Source: Thermoplasmatales archaeon BRNA1 (GTDB lineage: Archaea; Thermoplasmatota; Thermoplasmata; Methanomassiliicoccales; Methanomethylophilaceae). Taken from it: DNA of 64,000 nt. The DNA is taken from the NCBI GenBank assembly GCA_000350305.1, contig CP002916.1, forward strand, positions 1,302,001 through 1,366,000, in the 5' to 3' direction. Below, one piece after another: positions 17,494 to 27,122 of this stretch. Each line of letters opens with the position of its first letter. The stretch's first letter is position 1. The position numbers and the translations under genes are program-made. The notes under the pieces were generated by a model that saw only the letters and a program-made list of their open reading frames with translations, searched no databases and was not told the origin of the DNA.

Positions 17494-18906
17494 TCAGGCG
17501 TGGCGGATACCTGTGGCCTGAGCGATCTCCGAACTTGTGGTGCAGAGGTCGTCGAGACCCAGCTCGTCGATGCTGTCGTGCCCCGACACCCTGCAGAACA
17601 CCCTGAGCTCCTCGGCGACCGCGTTGAGGTAGTTGGCGACCCTCTTGGCGCCCTTCTCCACGTCGAGTCTCTTCTCCAGGTCCCTGTCCTGGGTGGCGAT
17701 TCCCATGGGGCAGTTGCCCGTGTGGCAGACCCTGTATCTCTGGCATCCGAGCGCGATGACCGCTGCGGAGGCGATTGCCACCGCGTCGGCGCCCATCGCT
17801 AGTGCCTTTACGAAATCCCTGCTAGTGCGGAGGCCTCCGGTGATGACGAGTTCCTGATCCATCCCGTGCTCGTTCATGTACTTCCTCGCGCGGGCGAGGG
17901 CGTAGACGGTGGGGACGGAGGATGCGTCCTTCAGGAACATGGGGGAGGATCCTGTGGCCCCTCCGCGTCCGTCGATGGTGATGAAGTCGCACCCGGATTT
18001 GGAGATGAATTCCAGATCCTCCTCGATATGGCCCGCCGCGATCTTGACTCCGATGGGCTTTCCTCCGGACCTCTTCCTAAGCATGTCGACCATGTCCTTC
18101 AGGTCCTCCGGGGAGGAGATCTCGGGGAAGTGGGAGGGGCTTAGGATGTCCTTTCCCATGGACTTTCCCCTCATCGCCGCGATGGCCTTGGTGACCTTGA
18201 GCGCCGGCAGGTGTCCGCCCATTCCGGGCTTGGTGCCCTGTCCGATCTTGATCTCGACTGCGGAGCATCCCTCGAAGGTCTCGTCGTTGACGCTGTACTT
18301 GTTGGGGACGTACTCGAATATGTACCTCGAGGAGGCGCTCATCTCGTCGTAGAGGGCACCTCCCTCCCCGCTGCACATGGCGGTGCCTGCGGCCTCCGCA
18401 CCCTTCGCGAGAGCCACCTTGGCGTTGCCGGAGAGCGCTCCGAAGCTCATGTGGGAGATGAATACGGGGTTCTCGAGTACCAGCGGTTTCTTGGCTTTCT
18501 TGCCTATGGTGACCTTGATGGAGACCTCGGAACCATCATCCTTCGGGAAATGTGCCAGCTGTGCTCCGAGGAACAGGATCTCGTCGAATTTGGGTACCGG
18601 CAGGAGGGAATCCATGGGAGAACCTACGCTCTTTCCCGAGACGGCCATGGCGTGGATCTCGTCCATCTGTCCGCCGTCGGTCTTGACGAAACGTGGATCG
18701 TAGGAGATATCGTCATCATCGGCGGGTTTCGCCTCGGCGGGTTCCTCCTTCTTGGGGACGATGTCATCTTCCTCGATCATGGAGAACTCGCTCTTGGCTG
18801 CGCCGCACAGTGGGCACCTCCAGTCGTCGGGGAGGTCCGCGAACTTCACTCCCTCCCTCTCCTCATCGTAAATCTCGCCGCAAACTCCGCAACGGTACTT
18901 GGCCAT
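17494..18906 (-). CDS. Rubredoxin-fused glutamate synthase FMN-domain protein
   Basis: The 470-residue protein has a rubredoxin domain at residues 1-45 (Cys6, Cys9, Cys31, Cys34; RCGVCG and WRCPLCG) joined by an acidic linker to a glutamate synthase FMN/2-oxoglutarate barrel from about residue 90. Visible elements are SHMSFGALSGNAKVALAKGAE, EIKIGQGTKPGMGGHLP, FITIDGRGGATGSSP and a cluster-binding CQRYRVCHTGNC (Cys-x5-Cys-x4-Cys). It resembles the stand-alone archaeal GltB central domain and would make glutamate from 2-oxoglutarate and glutamine-derived ammonia. The amidotransferase domain must come from another protein. The start at 18906 places the first Met just before the rubredoxin cysteines. 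Confidence 0.85.
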   Translation of the reverse strand: MAKYRCGVCGEIYDEEREGVKFADLPDDWRCPLCGAAKSEFSMIEEDDIVPKKEEPAEAKPADDDDISYDPRFVKTDGGQMDEIHAMAVSGKSVGSPMDSLLPVPKFDEILFLGAQLAHFPKDDGSEVSIKVTIGKKAKKPLVLENPVFISHMSFGALSGNAKVALAKGAEAAGTAMCSGEGGALYDEMSASSRYIFEYVPNKYSVNDETFEGCSAVEIKIGQGTKPGMGGHLPALKVTKAIAAMRGKSMGKDILSPSHFPEISSPEDLKDMVDMLRKRSGGKPIGVKIAAGHIEEDLEFISKSGCDFITIDGRGGATGSSPMFLKDASSVPTVYALARARKYMNEHGMDQELVITGGLRTSRDFVKALAMGADAVAIASAAVIALGCQRYRVCHTGNCPMGIATQDRDLEKRLDVEKGAKRVANYLNAVAEELRVFCRVSGHDSIDELGLDDLCTTSSEIAQATGIRHA

Positions 18907-18982
18907 AATCGTGAATCCTAATCTAGGGTAAAAATACTCTATCGCGCAGCGGTTCGGCGCATCCCGATTCCGCACGGCTTTC

Positions 18983-19048
18983 TATACTCAATTATAATGT
19001 ATATTTCTATACATTAATGATATAAATTATACATCAAATTAATATACA
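18983..19048 (+). promoter_or_regulatory. trp operon promoter with repeated TATACA half-sites
   Basis: AATGTATA-TTTC-TATACATT forms a perfect 8-bp inverted repeat (18996-19015). Further TATACA copies lie at 19028-19033 and 19043-19048, and TATACT at 18983-18988, all within 70 bp and upstream of trpE. The repeat is similar in style, though not identical, to the TGTACA boxes bound by TrpY in Methanothermobacter. A leader of about 70 nt follows before the GAGGA ribosome site (19106-19110). Confidence 0.55.
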
Positions 19049-19117
19049 GCATGGGGGTTGGATTGGTGTCTGCGATAATCCATTGATGACGAATAAACAA
19101 ACATCGAGGAATTGGAA

Positions 19118-20581
19118 ATGATGAAACCCGACCTTGCTGTGGTAAGATCTTATGCGGAAACGGGCAAGTACGATATCTGCCCGGTCTGCTTCGAGATCCT
19201 ATCCGACTTCAGGACCCCCGTGGAGGTCATGAGAGCTCTGATGAACGTCGACGAGCACTGTTTCATGCTCGAGAGCGCGGATTCAAGCAAGAAGTGGGGA
19301 CGCTACTCCTTCCTCGGGTATGCCCCTAAGGCGGAGATCACCTGCCTGAACGGCTCCATCGTCATCAACGGCAGGGAGCACCGCACCGACGACCCCGCCG
19401 TTGACATCAGGAAGATACTCGCCGAGCACCGCAGCCCCAAGGTGGAAGGGTTCCCTCCCTTCACAGGAGGCCTTGTGGGATACTTCTCCTACGACTACCT
19501 CAAGTACGCCGAGCCCAAGCTCAGGCTGGATGCCAAGGACACCGAGGGCTTCAAGGATGTCGACCTGATGCTCTTCGACAAGCTCGTCGTCTTCGACAAC
19601 TTCGCACAGAAGATGCTCCTCATCGTCAACATCTCCCTGGACGATCCCGATAAGAACTACACCATGGCCAAGCACGAGCTCCTGAGGATTATGGAACTCG
19701 TCAGGTACGGAGTGCCCCGTCCCAAGCTGTTCGGCAGGCTCACCTCCACAATCAAACCCTACTTCTCCCGCGAGGAGTACTGCTCGATGGTTGAGAAGGC
19801 CAAGAAGCACATCACGGAGGGCGACATATTCCAAGTGGTCCTCTCCAACAGGCTCGAGGCAGGATTCGAGGGGAGCCTTTTCAACACCTACAGGGTGCTC
19901 AGGACCCTGAACCCCTCCCCATACATGTTCTACTTCTCCGGGACGGACATGGAAGTGGCCGGGGCGTCCCCCGAGACCCTCGTAAAGCTCGAAGACGGAG
20001 TGCTCCACACCTTCCCCCTTGCAGGCACCCGCCCCCGCGGCAAAACCGACGAGGAGGACCTCGCCCTGGAGAAGGAACTCCTGGAGGATGAGAAGGAGCT
20101 CGCGGAACACAACATGCTCGTTGACCTGGGAAGGAACGATATCGGAAAGGTCAGCGAATTCGGCTCCGTGGAAGTGGAGAAATACCACACCATCGAGCGT
20201 TACTCTCACGTCATGCATATCGGATCGACCGTCCGCGGCACCCTCCGCAGGGACAAGGATGCCCTGGACGCGGTGTCCGCCATACTCCCTGCAGGGACGC
20301 TCTCCGGAGCGCCCAAGATCAGGGCCTGCCAGATCATCAACGACCTGGAGGACAACAAGAGGGGCATCTACGGAGGGGGCATCGGTTACATCGATTTCTC
20401 CGGCAACCTCGACCTCTGCATCGCGATACGCATCGCCTACAAGAAGAACGGAAAAGTGTTCATCAGAAGCGGTGCAGGCATCGTTGCGGACTCAGTGCCA
20501 GACAAGGAATTCGACGAATCCCTCAACAAAGCCGCGGCAGTGATTGAGGCCATCAAGATGGCGGAGCGTGAGGACATATGA
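19118..20581 (+). CDS. trpE: Anthranilate synthase component I
   Basis: The 487-residue protein has the chorismate-binding core: YFSREEYCSMVEKAKKHI, GDIFQVVLSNRLEA, SPETLVKLEDGVLHTFPLAGTRPRG, ELAEHNMLVDLGRNDIGKVSEF, PAGTLSGAPKIRACQIINDLE and the terminal YGGGIGYIDFSGNLD. The N-terminal feedback region includes LESADSSKKWGRYSFLG, in which LESA is the tryptophan-binding motif, so feedback inhibition is expected. With TrpG it converts chorismate and glutamine to anthranilate. The ATG at 19118 follows GAGGA by seven bases. It opens the trpEGDCFBA operon. Confidence 0.97.
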   Translation: MMKPDLAVVRSYAETGKYDICPVCFEILSDFRTPVEVMRALMNVDEHCFMLESADSSKKWGRYSFLGYAPKAEITCLNGSIVINGREHRTDDPAVDIRKILAEHRSPKVEGFPPFTGGLVGYFSYDYLKYAEPKLRLDAKDTEGFKDVDLMLFDKLVVFDNFAQKMLLIVNISLDDPDKNYTMAKHELLRIMELVRYGVPRPKLFGRLTSTIKPYFSREEYCSMVEKAKKHITEGDIFQVVLSNRLEAGFEGSLFNTYRVLRTLNPSPYMFYFSGTDMEVAGASPETLVKLEDGVLHTFPLAGTRPRGKTDEEDLALEKELLEDEKELAEHNMLVDLGRNDIGKVSEFGSVEVEKYHTIERYSHVMHIGSTVRGTLRRDKDALDAVSAILPAGTLSGAPKIRACQIINDLEDNKRGIYGGGIGYIDFSGNLDLCIAIRIAYKKNGKVFIRSGAGIVADSVPDKEFDESLNKAAAVIEAIKMAEREDI

Positions 20582-21168
20582 TTGTCATCGTCGACAACTA
20601 CGATAGCTTCTCCTACAACCTCTACCAGATGGTCGGGTCCCTCTACCCCGACATCAGGGTCGTGCGCAACGATACTGTGACCCCTCAGGACATCATGGAC
20701 ATGGAGCCCGAGGCAATCATCATCTCCCCCGGACCCGGACGCCCGGAGGATGCCGGGATCTGCGTGGACCTCATTAGGGCCGCCGGCCCCACCATCCCCA
20801 TCCTCGGAGTGTGTCTCGGACACCAGGCGATCTGCCTCGCATACGGCGGGAAGATCACCTACGCCAAGCACCTCATGCACGGGAAACAGTCCGTGGTGAC
20901 TCTAGCCAAGGACCCTCTGTTCGAGGGACTGCCGGACAGGGAACCCGTCGCGAGATACCACTCCCTGGCGGCGGACGGGGATTCCATCCCGCAGTGCCTT
21001 GAGACCATCTCCGCCACCGACGAAGGGGAGATTATGGCCGTCAGACACAGGGAATACCCCATATACGGACTGCAGTTCCACCCCGAATCCGTCATGACCC
21101 CGTGCGGAAAGACGATCCTTCGGAACTTCCTCAAGATCGCGGGAGTGAGAGGTGTTAGCAATGATTAA
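20578..21168 (+). CDS. trpG: Anthranilate synthase component II (glutamine amidotransferase)
   Basis: The 196-residue class I glutamine amidotransferase starts [15 protein letters not shown]. It has the oxyanion region [11 protein letters not shown], the nucleophile Cys in GVCLGHQAI, and the His/Glu of FHPESVMT. It supplies ammonia to TrpE. Translation is coupled to trpE (ATGA overlap). It is one of only three genes in the window that end in TAA. Confidence 0.96.
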   Translation: MIVIVDNYDSFSYNLYQMVGSLYPDIRVVRNDTVTPQDIMDMEPEAIIISPGPGRPEDAGICVDLIRAAGPTIPILGVCLGHQAICLAYGGKITYAKHLMHGKQSVVTLAKDPLFEGLPDREPVARYHSLAADGDSIPQCLETISATDEGEIMAVRHREYPIYGLQFHPESVMTPCGKTILRNFLKIAGVRGVSND

Positions 21169-22177
21169 GGAAGCCATCATCAAACTCGTGAACAAACAGG
21201 ACCTGACCTACGACGAGGCATACTCCGTCATGAGCGAGATCATGGACGGCGCAACCTCCCCCACCCAGAACGCGGCGTTCCTGGCTGCCCTGACCACCAA
21301 GAACACCAGGGCCGAGACCGAGGAGGAGATCGCCGGCTGCGCGGCCGCAATGGCCGCCCACGCCTCGAAGGTGGACCATCCCTACAAGGTCCTGGACATT
21401 GTCGGGACCGGAGGCGACTGCTCCAACACGTTCAACATCTCGACCACCTCTTCGTTCGTAATCGCGGCATCCGGGACGAAGGTCGCCAAGCACGGCAACC
21501 GCGCAGCATCCTCCTCTTCCGGGGCCGCCGACTGCCTCGAAGCCCTCGGTGTCAATCTCCAGCAGCCCCCGGAGAAGGCGGCATCCCTCCTGGACGACCC
21601 CGGTATCTGCTTCATGTTCGCACAGATCTACCATTCGTCGATGAAGTACGTCGCTCCCATCCGCAAGGAGCTCGGGTTCCGCACGGTGTTCAACATCCTC
21701 GGTCCACTTACCAATCCCGCCAGGCCCGCGTACCAGGTCCTCGGGGTCTACGACAGGAACCTCGTGGAACCTCTGGCACATGTCCTTTCCAGCCTCGGTG
21801 TCGAGAAGGGGATGGTGGTCTACGGCGAGGACCGCATGGACGAGCTTACCTGCAGCTCCCCCACCTTCGTCTGCGACTTCGAGAACGACGACTTCAGGAC
21901 ATACACCGTGACCCCGGAGGAGCTCGGCCTGTACAGGTGCCTCAAGAGCGACCTCGTCGGAGGCGATGCGGCGGAGAACGCCTCCATCACCCTCGGCATC
22001 CTCTCCGGAAAGGGGGGGCCGAGATATGACACCGTTCTCGTGAATTCGGCTGCCGGACTCTATGTGAGCGGGAAGGCATCCGACCTGAAGGACGGCATCG
22101 AGCTGGCCGACAAGCTCATCGGCGACGGCAGGGCGATGGAGAAACTGGAAAGGCTGAAGGTGGCGTCGAACCAATGA
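21161..22177 (+). CDS. trpD: Anthranilate phosphoribosyltransferase
   Basis: The 338-residue protein contains [20 protein letters not shown] (PRPP-binding GTGGD), [22 protein letters not shown], the anthranilate site region [11 protein letters not shown], and the acidic MDELT region. The ATG at 21161, with GGTG eight bases earlier, is chosen over the GTG at 21152. It overlaps the end of trpG and is coupled to trpC (ATGA). Confidence 0.96.
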   Translation: MIKEAIIKLVNKQDLTYDEAYSVMSEIMDGATSPTQNAAFLAALTTKNTRAETEEEIAGCAAAMAAHASKVDHPYKVLDIVGTGGDCSNTFNISTTSSFVIAASGTKVAKHGNRAASSSSGAADCLEALGVNLQQPPEKAASLLDDPGICFMFAQIYHSSMKYVAPIRKELGFRTVFNILGPLTNPARPAYQVLGVYDRNLVEPLAHVLSSLGVEKGMVVYGEDRMDELTCSSPTFVCDFENDDFRTYTVTPEELGLYRCLKSDLVGGDAAENASITLGILSGKGGPRYDTVLVNSAAGLYVSGKASDLKDGIELADKLIGDGRAMEKLERLKVASNQ

Positions 22178-22965
22178 CATCCAACATCCTTAAGGCCCTC
22201 GCGGACACTGCTAAGATCCGCGTCCAGAATTCCAGGAAGCTCGTCTCCCCGATGGAGATGTCCCATCTGGCCACCCGCATGGAGTGCGATACGGGGTTCC
22301 CTTTCGAGAAGGCCCTCGCCAGGGACGGGATGCAGTTCATCTGCGAGGTCAAGCGCGCATCCCCTTCAAAGGGTGTGATTGCCGAGGACTTCCCGTACCT
22401 GGACATCGCACGCGAGTACGAGGCCGCGGGAGCCGCCGCGATATCCGTCCTCACCGAACCGTCCAGGTTCCTCGGGGAGGGGAGGTTCCTGAAGGAGATC
22501 TCCGCCGATGTTTCCGTCCCCTGCCTGAGGAAGGACTTCATCGTGGACGAGTACATGATCTATGAGGCCAAGACCCTCGGCGCATCCGCCGTCCTGCTGA
22601 TATGCGCCATACTGAACAAGGACGATCTGGCACGTTTCATAAACATCGCCCACAGACTGGGGATGTCCGCCCTCTGCGAGGTCCGCACCGCATCCGAAAT
22701 CAGGATGGCGGTGGAGGCGGGGGCCCGTGTGATCGGCGTCAACAACCGCGACCTCACCGACTTCAGCGTGAACCTGGAGACCAGCATCATCCTGAGGAGA
22801 CTCGTGCCCAAGCACATCCTCTTCGTCGCCGAGAGCGGGATCTCCTCCCGCGAGGATGTGGAGGCCCTTGAGAAGGCCGGCGTCGATGCCGTCCTGATCG
22901 GGGAGACCCTCATGCGTTCGGATGACAAGAAGGCCAAACTCGCCGAACTGAGGGGCGGAGCATGA
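22174..22965 (+). CDS. trpC: Indole-3-glycerol phosphate synthase
   Basis: The 263-residue TIM barrel contains [17 protein letters not shown] (catalytic Lys), [30 protein letters not shown] and [16 protein letters not shown] with a phosphate-binding end ([10 protein letters not shown]). It closes the indole ring from CdRP. ATGA overlaps occur at both ends, with trpD and trpF. Confidence 0.96.
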   Translation: MTSNILKALADTAKIRVQNSRKLVSPMEMSHLATRMECDTGFPFEKALARDGMQFICEVKRASPSKGVIAEDFPYLDIAREYEAAGAAAISVLTEPSRFLGEGRFLKEISADVSVPCLRKDFIVDEYMIYEAKTLGASAVLLICAILNKDDLARFINIAHRLGMSALCEVRTASEIRMAVEAGARVIGVNNRDLTDFSVNLETSIILRRLVPKHILFVAESGISSREDVEALEKAGVDAVLIGETLMRSDDKKAKLAELRGGA

Positions 22966-23561
22966 CACGGGTCAAAATCTGCGGCCTCCGTAGGAGAGAG
23001 GATGCCGAATATTGCAACAGGTACGGTGCCGACTACGCGGGCTTCGTGTTCTGGAAGGGAAGCAGGAGGTTCGTCTCCCCGGCGGCCGCGAAGGACGTCT
23101 CCGACAACCTCCTCCCCAGGATCGTCCCGGTGGGCGTCTTCGTCGATGAGGATGTCCGCGTGATATCATCCATAGCGGATTCGGGCACCATACGCATGGT
23201 CCAGCTCCACGGGGACGAGGACCAGGAGTACATAGATCTCCTGAGGGAGAACGTGAACATCCCGATCATCCGCGCCTACAGGCCGGGATGCTCTCGGAGG
23301 TTCCATGCGGACTACTCGATGTTCGACGGAGGTGCCGGTGACGGGAAGACCTTCGACTGGTCGTCCCTGAAGGATGTTCACGGGCCGTTCTTCCTCGCCG
23401 GAGGACTGTCCGCGGAGAACGTTCCGGATGCGATCCGTACGCTCAGACCGTTCGCGGTGGACGTGAGCACGGGCGTGGAGACAGACGGGTATAAAGACCC
23501 GGAGAAAATCAGACTGTTCATTGAGGCCGTCCGCAAGGCGGACGCGGAGCTCGAGGAGTGA
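22962..23561 (+). CDS. trpF: Phosphoribosylanthranilate isomerase
   Basis: The 199-residue TIM barrel starts [18 protein letters not shown] (the catalytic Cys lies in KICG) and continues with [24 protein letters not shown] and [12 protein letters not shown]. It ends in [13 protein letters not shown] with the general acid Asp. The length matches the family. It is coupled to trpC, and trpB starts four bases after it. Confidence 0.95.
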   Translation: MTRVKICGLRRREDAEYCNRYGADYAGFVFWKGSRRFVSPAAAKDVSDNLLPRIVPVGVFVDEDVRVISSIADSGTIRMVQLHGDEDQEYIDLLRENVNIPIIRAYRPGCSRRFHADYSMFDGGAGDGKTFDWSSLKDVHGPFFLAGGLSAENVPDAIRTLRPFAVDVSTGVETDGYKDPEKIRLFIEAVRKADAELEE

Positions 23562-23565
23562 TAGC

Positions 23566-24756
23566 ATGACTAACCCCAACGGAAGGTTCGGAGAATACGG
23601 CGGACAGTACATCCCGGAGACGCTGATGAACGCCGTCATCGAGCTCGAGGAAGCTTACAACAGGCTCAAGGACGACCCGGGATTCAAGAGGGAACTGAAC
23701 GAGCTCTTCACCGAATACGCCAACAGACCCAGCAGACTGTATTTCGCCAAGAAGATGACCGAGGAGCTGGGCGGTGCGAAGATCTACCTCAAGAGAGAGG
23801 ATCTCAACCACACCGGCGCCCACAAGATCAACAACGTCCTCGGGCAGGCCCTGCTCGCAAAGAAGATGGGCAAGACCAGGCTCATCGCCGAGACGGGTGC
23901 TGGACAGCACGGCGTGGCCACCGCCACCGCCGCGGCGCTGCTCGGCATGGAGTGCCTGGTGTACATGGGCGTGGAGGACATGGAGAGGCAGAAGCTCAAC
24001 GTCTACCGCATGCGCCTCCTGGGGGCCGAGATCAGGGGAGTCCCCACGGGTACCGGTACCCTAAAGGACGCCGTATCCCAGTGCATGAGGGAATGGACCT
24101 CCCGCATCTCCGACACGCACTACTGCCTCGGATCCGTCATGGGCCCCCACCCCTTCCCCACGATCGTCAGGGACTTCCAGTCGGTCATCGGGAAGGAGAT
24201 CAGGGAGCAGATCATGGAGAAGGAGGGCCGCCTGCCGGATATGCTCATCGCATGCGTCGGAGGCGGCTCCAACGCCATAGGTACCTTCTACGATTTCATC
24301 AAGGACGAGGAAGTTGAACTCGTCGGTGCGGAGGCCGCTGGGAAGGGCGTGGACACCCCCCTCACCGCCGCGACCATGAACACCGGTTCGGTCGGGATCT
24401 TCCACGGCATGAAGTCATACTTCTGCCAGGACAAGTACGGCCAGATAGCACCCGTCTACTCCATCTCCGCGGGACTGGACTACCCCGGTATCGGTCCGGA
24501 GCACGCACACCTCGCAGACATCGGGCGCGCGAAGTACGTGGCCATCACGGATGAGGAGGCCGTGCAGGCGTTCGAATACGTCTCCCGCTGCGAAGGCATC
24601 ATCCCCGCGATCGAGTCGTCCCATGCCCTCGCATACGCCATGAAGGTGGCTCCAACCATGGGAAAGGACAGGATCATCGTGGTCACCGTCTCCGGCCGCG
24701 GGGATAAGGACGTCGCCGCCATCGCAAGATACAGGGGTGAGGACATCCATGAGTGA
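23566..24756 (+). CDS. trpB: Tryptophan synthase beta chain
   Basis: The 396-residue protein contains [16 protein letters not shown], the PLP lysine in [31 protein letters not shown], and the phosphate loop [15 protein letters not shown]. It is the standard TrpB1 type, and the COMM domain elements are present. It condenses indole with serine. Its end overlaps the trpA start by 8 bases. Confidence 0.97.
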   Translation: MTNPNGRFGEYGGQYIPETLMNAVIELEEAYNRLKDDPGFKRELNELFTEYANRPSRLYFAKKMTEELGGAKIYLKREDLNHTGAHKINNVLGQALLAKKMGKTRLIAETGAGQHGVATATAAALLGMECLVYMGVEDMERQKLNVYRMRLLGAEIRGVPTGTGTLKDAVSQCMREWTSRISDTHYCLGSVMGPHPFPTIVRDFQSVIGKEIREQIMEKEGRLPDMLIACVGGGSNAIGTFYDFIKDEEVELVGAEAAGKGVDTPLTAATMNTGSVGIFHGMKSYFCQDKYGQIAPVYSISAGLDYPGIGPEHAHLADIGRAKYVAITDEEAVQAFEYVSRCEGIIPAIESSHALAYAMKVAPTMGKDRIIVVTVSGRGDKDVAAIARYRGEDIHE

Positions 24757-25525
24757 GATCCGCAAGGCCTTCGACCACGGGAAGGCATTCATCGCCTTCG
24801 TCACCTGCGGCGACCCCGACCTGGAGACCACCGGCAGGGTCGTCCGCGCCATGGCGGAAAACGGCGCCGACCTCATAGAACTGGGGATCCCCTTCTCGGA
24901 CCCCACCGCGGAGGGACCGGTCATAATGGATGCCGACAAGAGGGCTCTCGACGGAGGGGTCACCACCGACGACATCTTCGCATTCACCAAGGAGATCAGG
25001 AAGACCGTCACCGTCCCCATGGTCTACATGACCTACGCGAACGTGGTCTTCCACTACGGGGCGGAGGAGTTCTGCTCCAGGGCGAGCGATGCCGGGGTCA
25101 GCGGGATCATCCTCCCGGACGTCCCCTTCGAGGAGAAGGCGGAATTCGAATCGGTCTGCGACAGGTACGGACTGGACCTCATCTCCATGGTCGCGCCCAC
25201 CTCTGAGGACAGGATCTCGAAGATCGCATCCGAGGCCAAGGGATTCGTGTACATCGTATCCTCCCTCGGCGTTACAGGGACCAGATCCAGCATCACCACG
25301 GACATCGGACCGATGGTGGAACTCATCCGCAGGAGCACGGAGATACCCTGCGCCGTGGGCTTCGGAATCTCCAATCCCGAACAGTGCCAGAGGATGGCTT
25401 CCGTGTCTGACGGGGCCATCGTCGGAAGCGCAATCGTGAGGATAGTCGCACAGCACGGAAAGGACTCCGCGGGACCCGTCGGGGAATTCGTCAGATCCAT
25501 GAAGGACTCGATCAGGGGCCTCTGA
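24749..25525 (+). CDS. trpA: Tryptophan synthase alpha chain
   Basis: The 258-residue TIM barrel contains [30 protein letters not shown] (catalytic Glu in LIELG), [11 protein letters not shown] (second catalytic acid) and the phosphate-binding [11 protein letters not shown]. It releases indole from indole-3-glycerol phosphate and channels it to TrpB. It is the last gene of the operon; the next gene, L15e, has its own promoter. Confidence 0.96.
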   Translation: MSEIRKAFDHGKAFIAFVTCGDPDLETTGRVVRAMAENGADLIELGIPFSDPTAEGPVIMDADKRALDGGVTTDDIFAFTKEIRKTVTVPMVYMTYANVVFHYGAEEFCSRASDAGVSGIILPDVPFEEKAEFESVCDRYGLDLISMVAPTSEDRISKIASEAKGFVYIVSSLGVTGTRSSITTDIGPMVELIRRSTEIPCAVGFGISNPEQCQRMASVSDGAIVGSAIVRIVAQHGKDSAGPVGEFVRSMKDSIRGL

Positions 25526-25549
25526 TCCCTATTATGCGCGCGGTAAGGG

Positions 25550-25557
25550 TTTATATA
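25550..25557 (+). promoter_or_regulatory. TATA box of L15e
   Basis: TTTATATA follows a G-rich stretch, as a BRE/TATA element would. The predicted leader is about 65-70 nt and could form a CCGGA-type hairpin, which leaves room for autoregulation. Confidence 0.6.
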
Positions 25558-25648
25558 CCCCCTAGTTATCCTCGGGAATCACCGGACGACATTGTGCGAT
25601 CCGGTCGGAGCTGTACCCGCATAGGGCGAATCCGGAAAGGTGATACAA

Positions 25649-26275
25649 ATGGCAGACAACGAATCTACCGAGCAGCGCAAGCCTCAGGGCAAGAGCATGT
25701 ACCGCTACATTGCCGAGGCTTGGGCAGACGCAGACAACACCTACGTCAAGGCACTGAACTACGAGCGCCGCATCCAGTGGAGGAAAGAGGAGAACTTCCT
25801 CCGCATCGAGAAGCCCACCCGCCTCGACAGGGCACGCGCAGTCGGATACAAGGCAAAGCAGGGATACGTCCTTGTCAGGGCCAAGGTCCGCCGCGGAGGC
25901 CTCAGGAAGAGGAAGATCAACGCCGGAAGGCGTGCAAAGAGGAAGGTCGAGCAGCAGCAGATCGTCGGAAAGAGCCTGCAGCGCATCGCTGAGGAGAGGG
26001 CCCAGAAGAGATACCAGAACCTCGAGGTTCTCAACTCCTATTGGGTCGGTGCCGACGGACAGCACGAGTGGTATGAGGTCATCCTCGTCGACCCCGCATG
26101 CCCCGTCATCATGCACGACAAGAAGATCGGATGGATCGCCAACAACAAGCACAAAAACCGTGTATACCGCGGACTGACCGCAGCCGGTAACAAGGGACGC
26201 GGACTCCTGAACAAGGGACACGGCGGCGAGAAGGTCAGGCCTTCCGCGGCTGCTAACGGCAACAGGTCCAAGTGA
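25649..26275 (+). CDS. rpl15e: 50S ribosomal protein L15e
   Basis: The 208-residue basic protein shows KSMYRYIAEAW, RPTRLDRAR-type repeats (EKPTRLDRARAVGYKAKQGYV), KINAGRRAKRKVE and the C-terminal GLTAAGNKGRGLLNKGHGGEKVRPS, all conserved in eL15. The ATG at 25649 is used, preceded by GGTGATACAA. A hairpin follows the stop. Confidence 0.97.
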   Translation: MADNESTEQRKPQGKSMYRYIAEAWADADNTYVKALNYERRIQWRKEENFLRIEKPTRLDRARAVGYKAKQGYVLVRAKVRRGGLRKRKINAGRRAKRKVEQQQIVGKSLQRIAEERAQKRYQNLEVLNSYWVGADGQHEWYEVILVDPACPVIMHDKKIGWIANNKHKNRVYRGLTAAGNKGRGLLNKGHGGEKVRPSAAANGNRSK

Positions 26276-26302
26276 TCTCGATAAGAGTCAGCAAACCCCT
26301 TA

Positions 26303-26322
26303 CCGGTGCCCCGCCGCACCGG
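26303..26322 (+). terminator. terminator hairpin after L15e
   Basis: CCGGTGC-N6-GCACCGG is followed by GTACTCTTCTCC, between L15e and the DUF169 gene. Confidence 0.5.
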
Positions 26323-26381
26323 GTACTCTTCTCCATTCCAACCTTGGAACCGTTGAAATATCCTTCAGTCGATTTTTCACC

Positions 26382-27122
26382 ATGACCTCCTTGAAGGACC
26401 TTCTGCAGCTGAAATGCGAACCCGTCGCAATCTACAGGGCCGACTCCATCCCCGAGGATGCCCACGTAGGTGGTGAGCACTGCTGCATCCCGCCCCTTCT
26501 CCTTATGGCTGCCAAGAAAGGCAGAAGGGCGGCCACGGATATGGAGCACATAGGCTGCCACGGATCCGTATCAGGGCTGGGATTCGGGAAGATAAACCTC
26601 CAGAAAATGTCGTGGTCATACTCAACCGTCCCAAAGGAGGTCATGGATTCCCATCCCCGCCAGGGCGACGGGAAGCACGAGTTCTGCTGCCCCGAGGTGG
26701 CGCTAGCCCACTTCTCCAGGACCAAGGAATACGAGGAAGGGGGCGCAATCGTGTTTGAACCGTTGGACAGGGCCAAGGAGAGAGGCGCAGACATCGAGGT
26801 CGTCGTCTTCCTGGCGGACCCCGTGAGGATCTCCGCCCTGTCAATCCTGGCGGGCTTCGAACGCATGGACGGAAGCGACCCCGTCAAGATTGTCCACGGC
26901 CTGGCCTGCCAGCAGATCTACGTCATGCCCAAGGCGGAGGGCGAAAAGGAGAATCCCTGCGCCATACTCGGATTCACCGACCTCTACGCAAGGAGGTTCA
27001 TCGGGAGGGACGAGTTCTCTTTCTCGGTCCCGTACAGGCTCTACAAGCAGATGGAGATGGATGCGCCGATCTCCTTCCTCACCACGGAAAGGTGGAAGGA
27101 AACTCTGGAGAAGTGCGCCTGA
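26382..27122 (+). CDS. DUF169 family protein
   Basis: The 246-residue protein contains LKCEPVAIYRADSIPE, a conserved Cys pair (GGEHCCIPPLL), CHGSVSGLGFG, HEFCCPEVALAHF, and the C-terminal GRDEFSFSVPYRLYKQME that define DUF169. Members are common in methanogens and anaerobes, and their function is not known. The several conserved Cys residues could bind a metal or cofactor. Its stop is directly adjacent to that of the convergent ThiI-like gene. Confidence 0.8.
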   Translation: MTSLKDLLQLKCEPVAIYRADSIPEDAHVGGEHCCIPPLLLMAAKKGRRAATDMEHIGCHGSVSGLGFGKINLQKMSWSYSTVPKEVMDSHPRQGDGKHEFCCPEVALAHFSRTKEYEEGGAIVFEPLDRAKERGADIEVVVFLADPVRISALSILAGFERMDGSDPVKIVHGLACQQIYVMPKAEGEKENPCAILGFTDLYARRFIGRDEFSFSVPYRLYKQMEMDAPISFLTTERWKETLEKCA

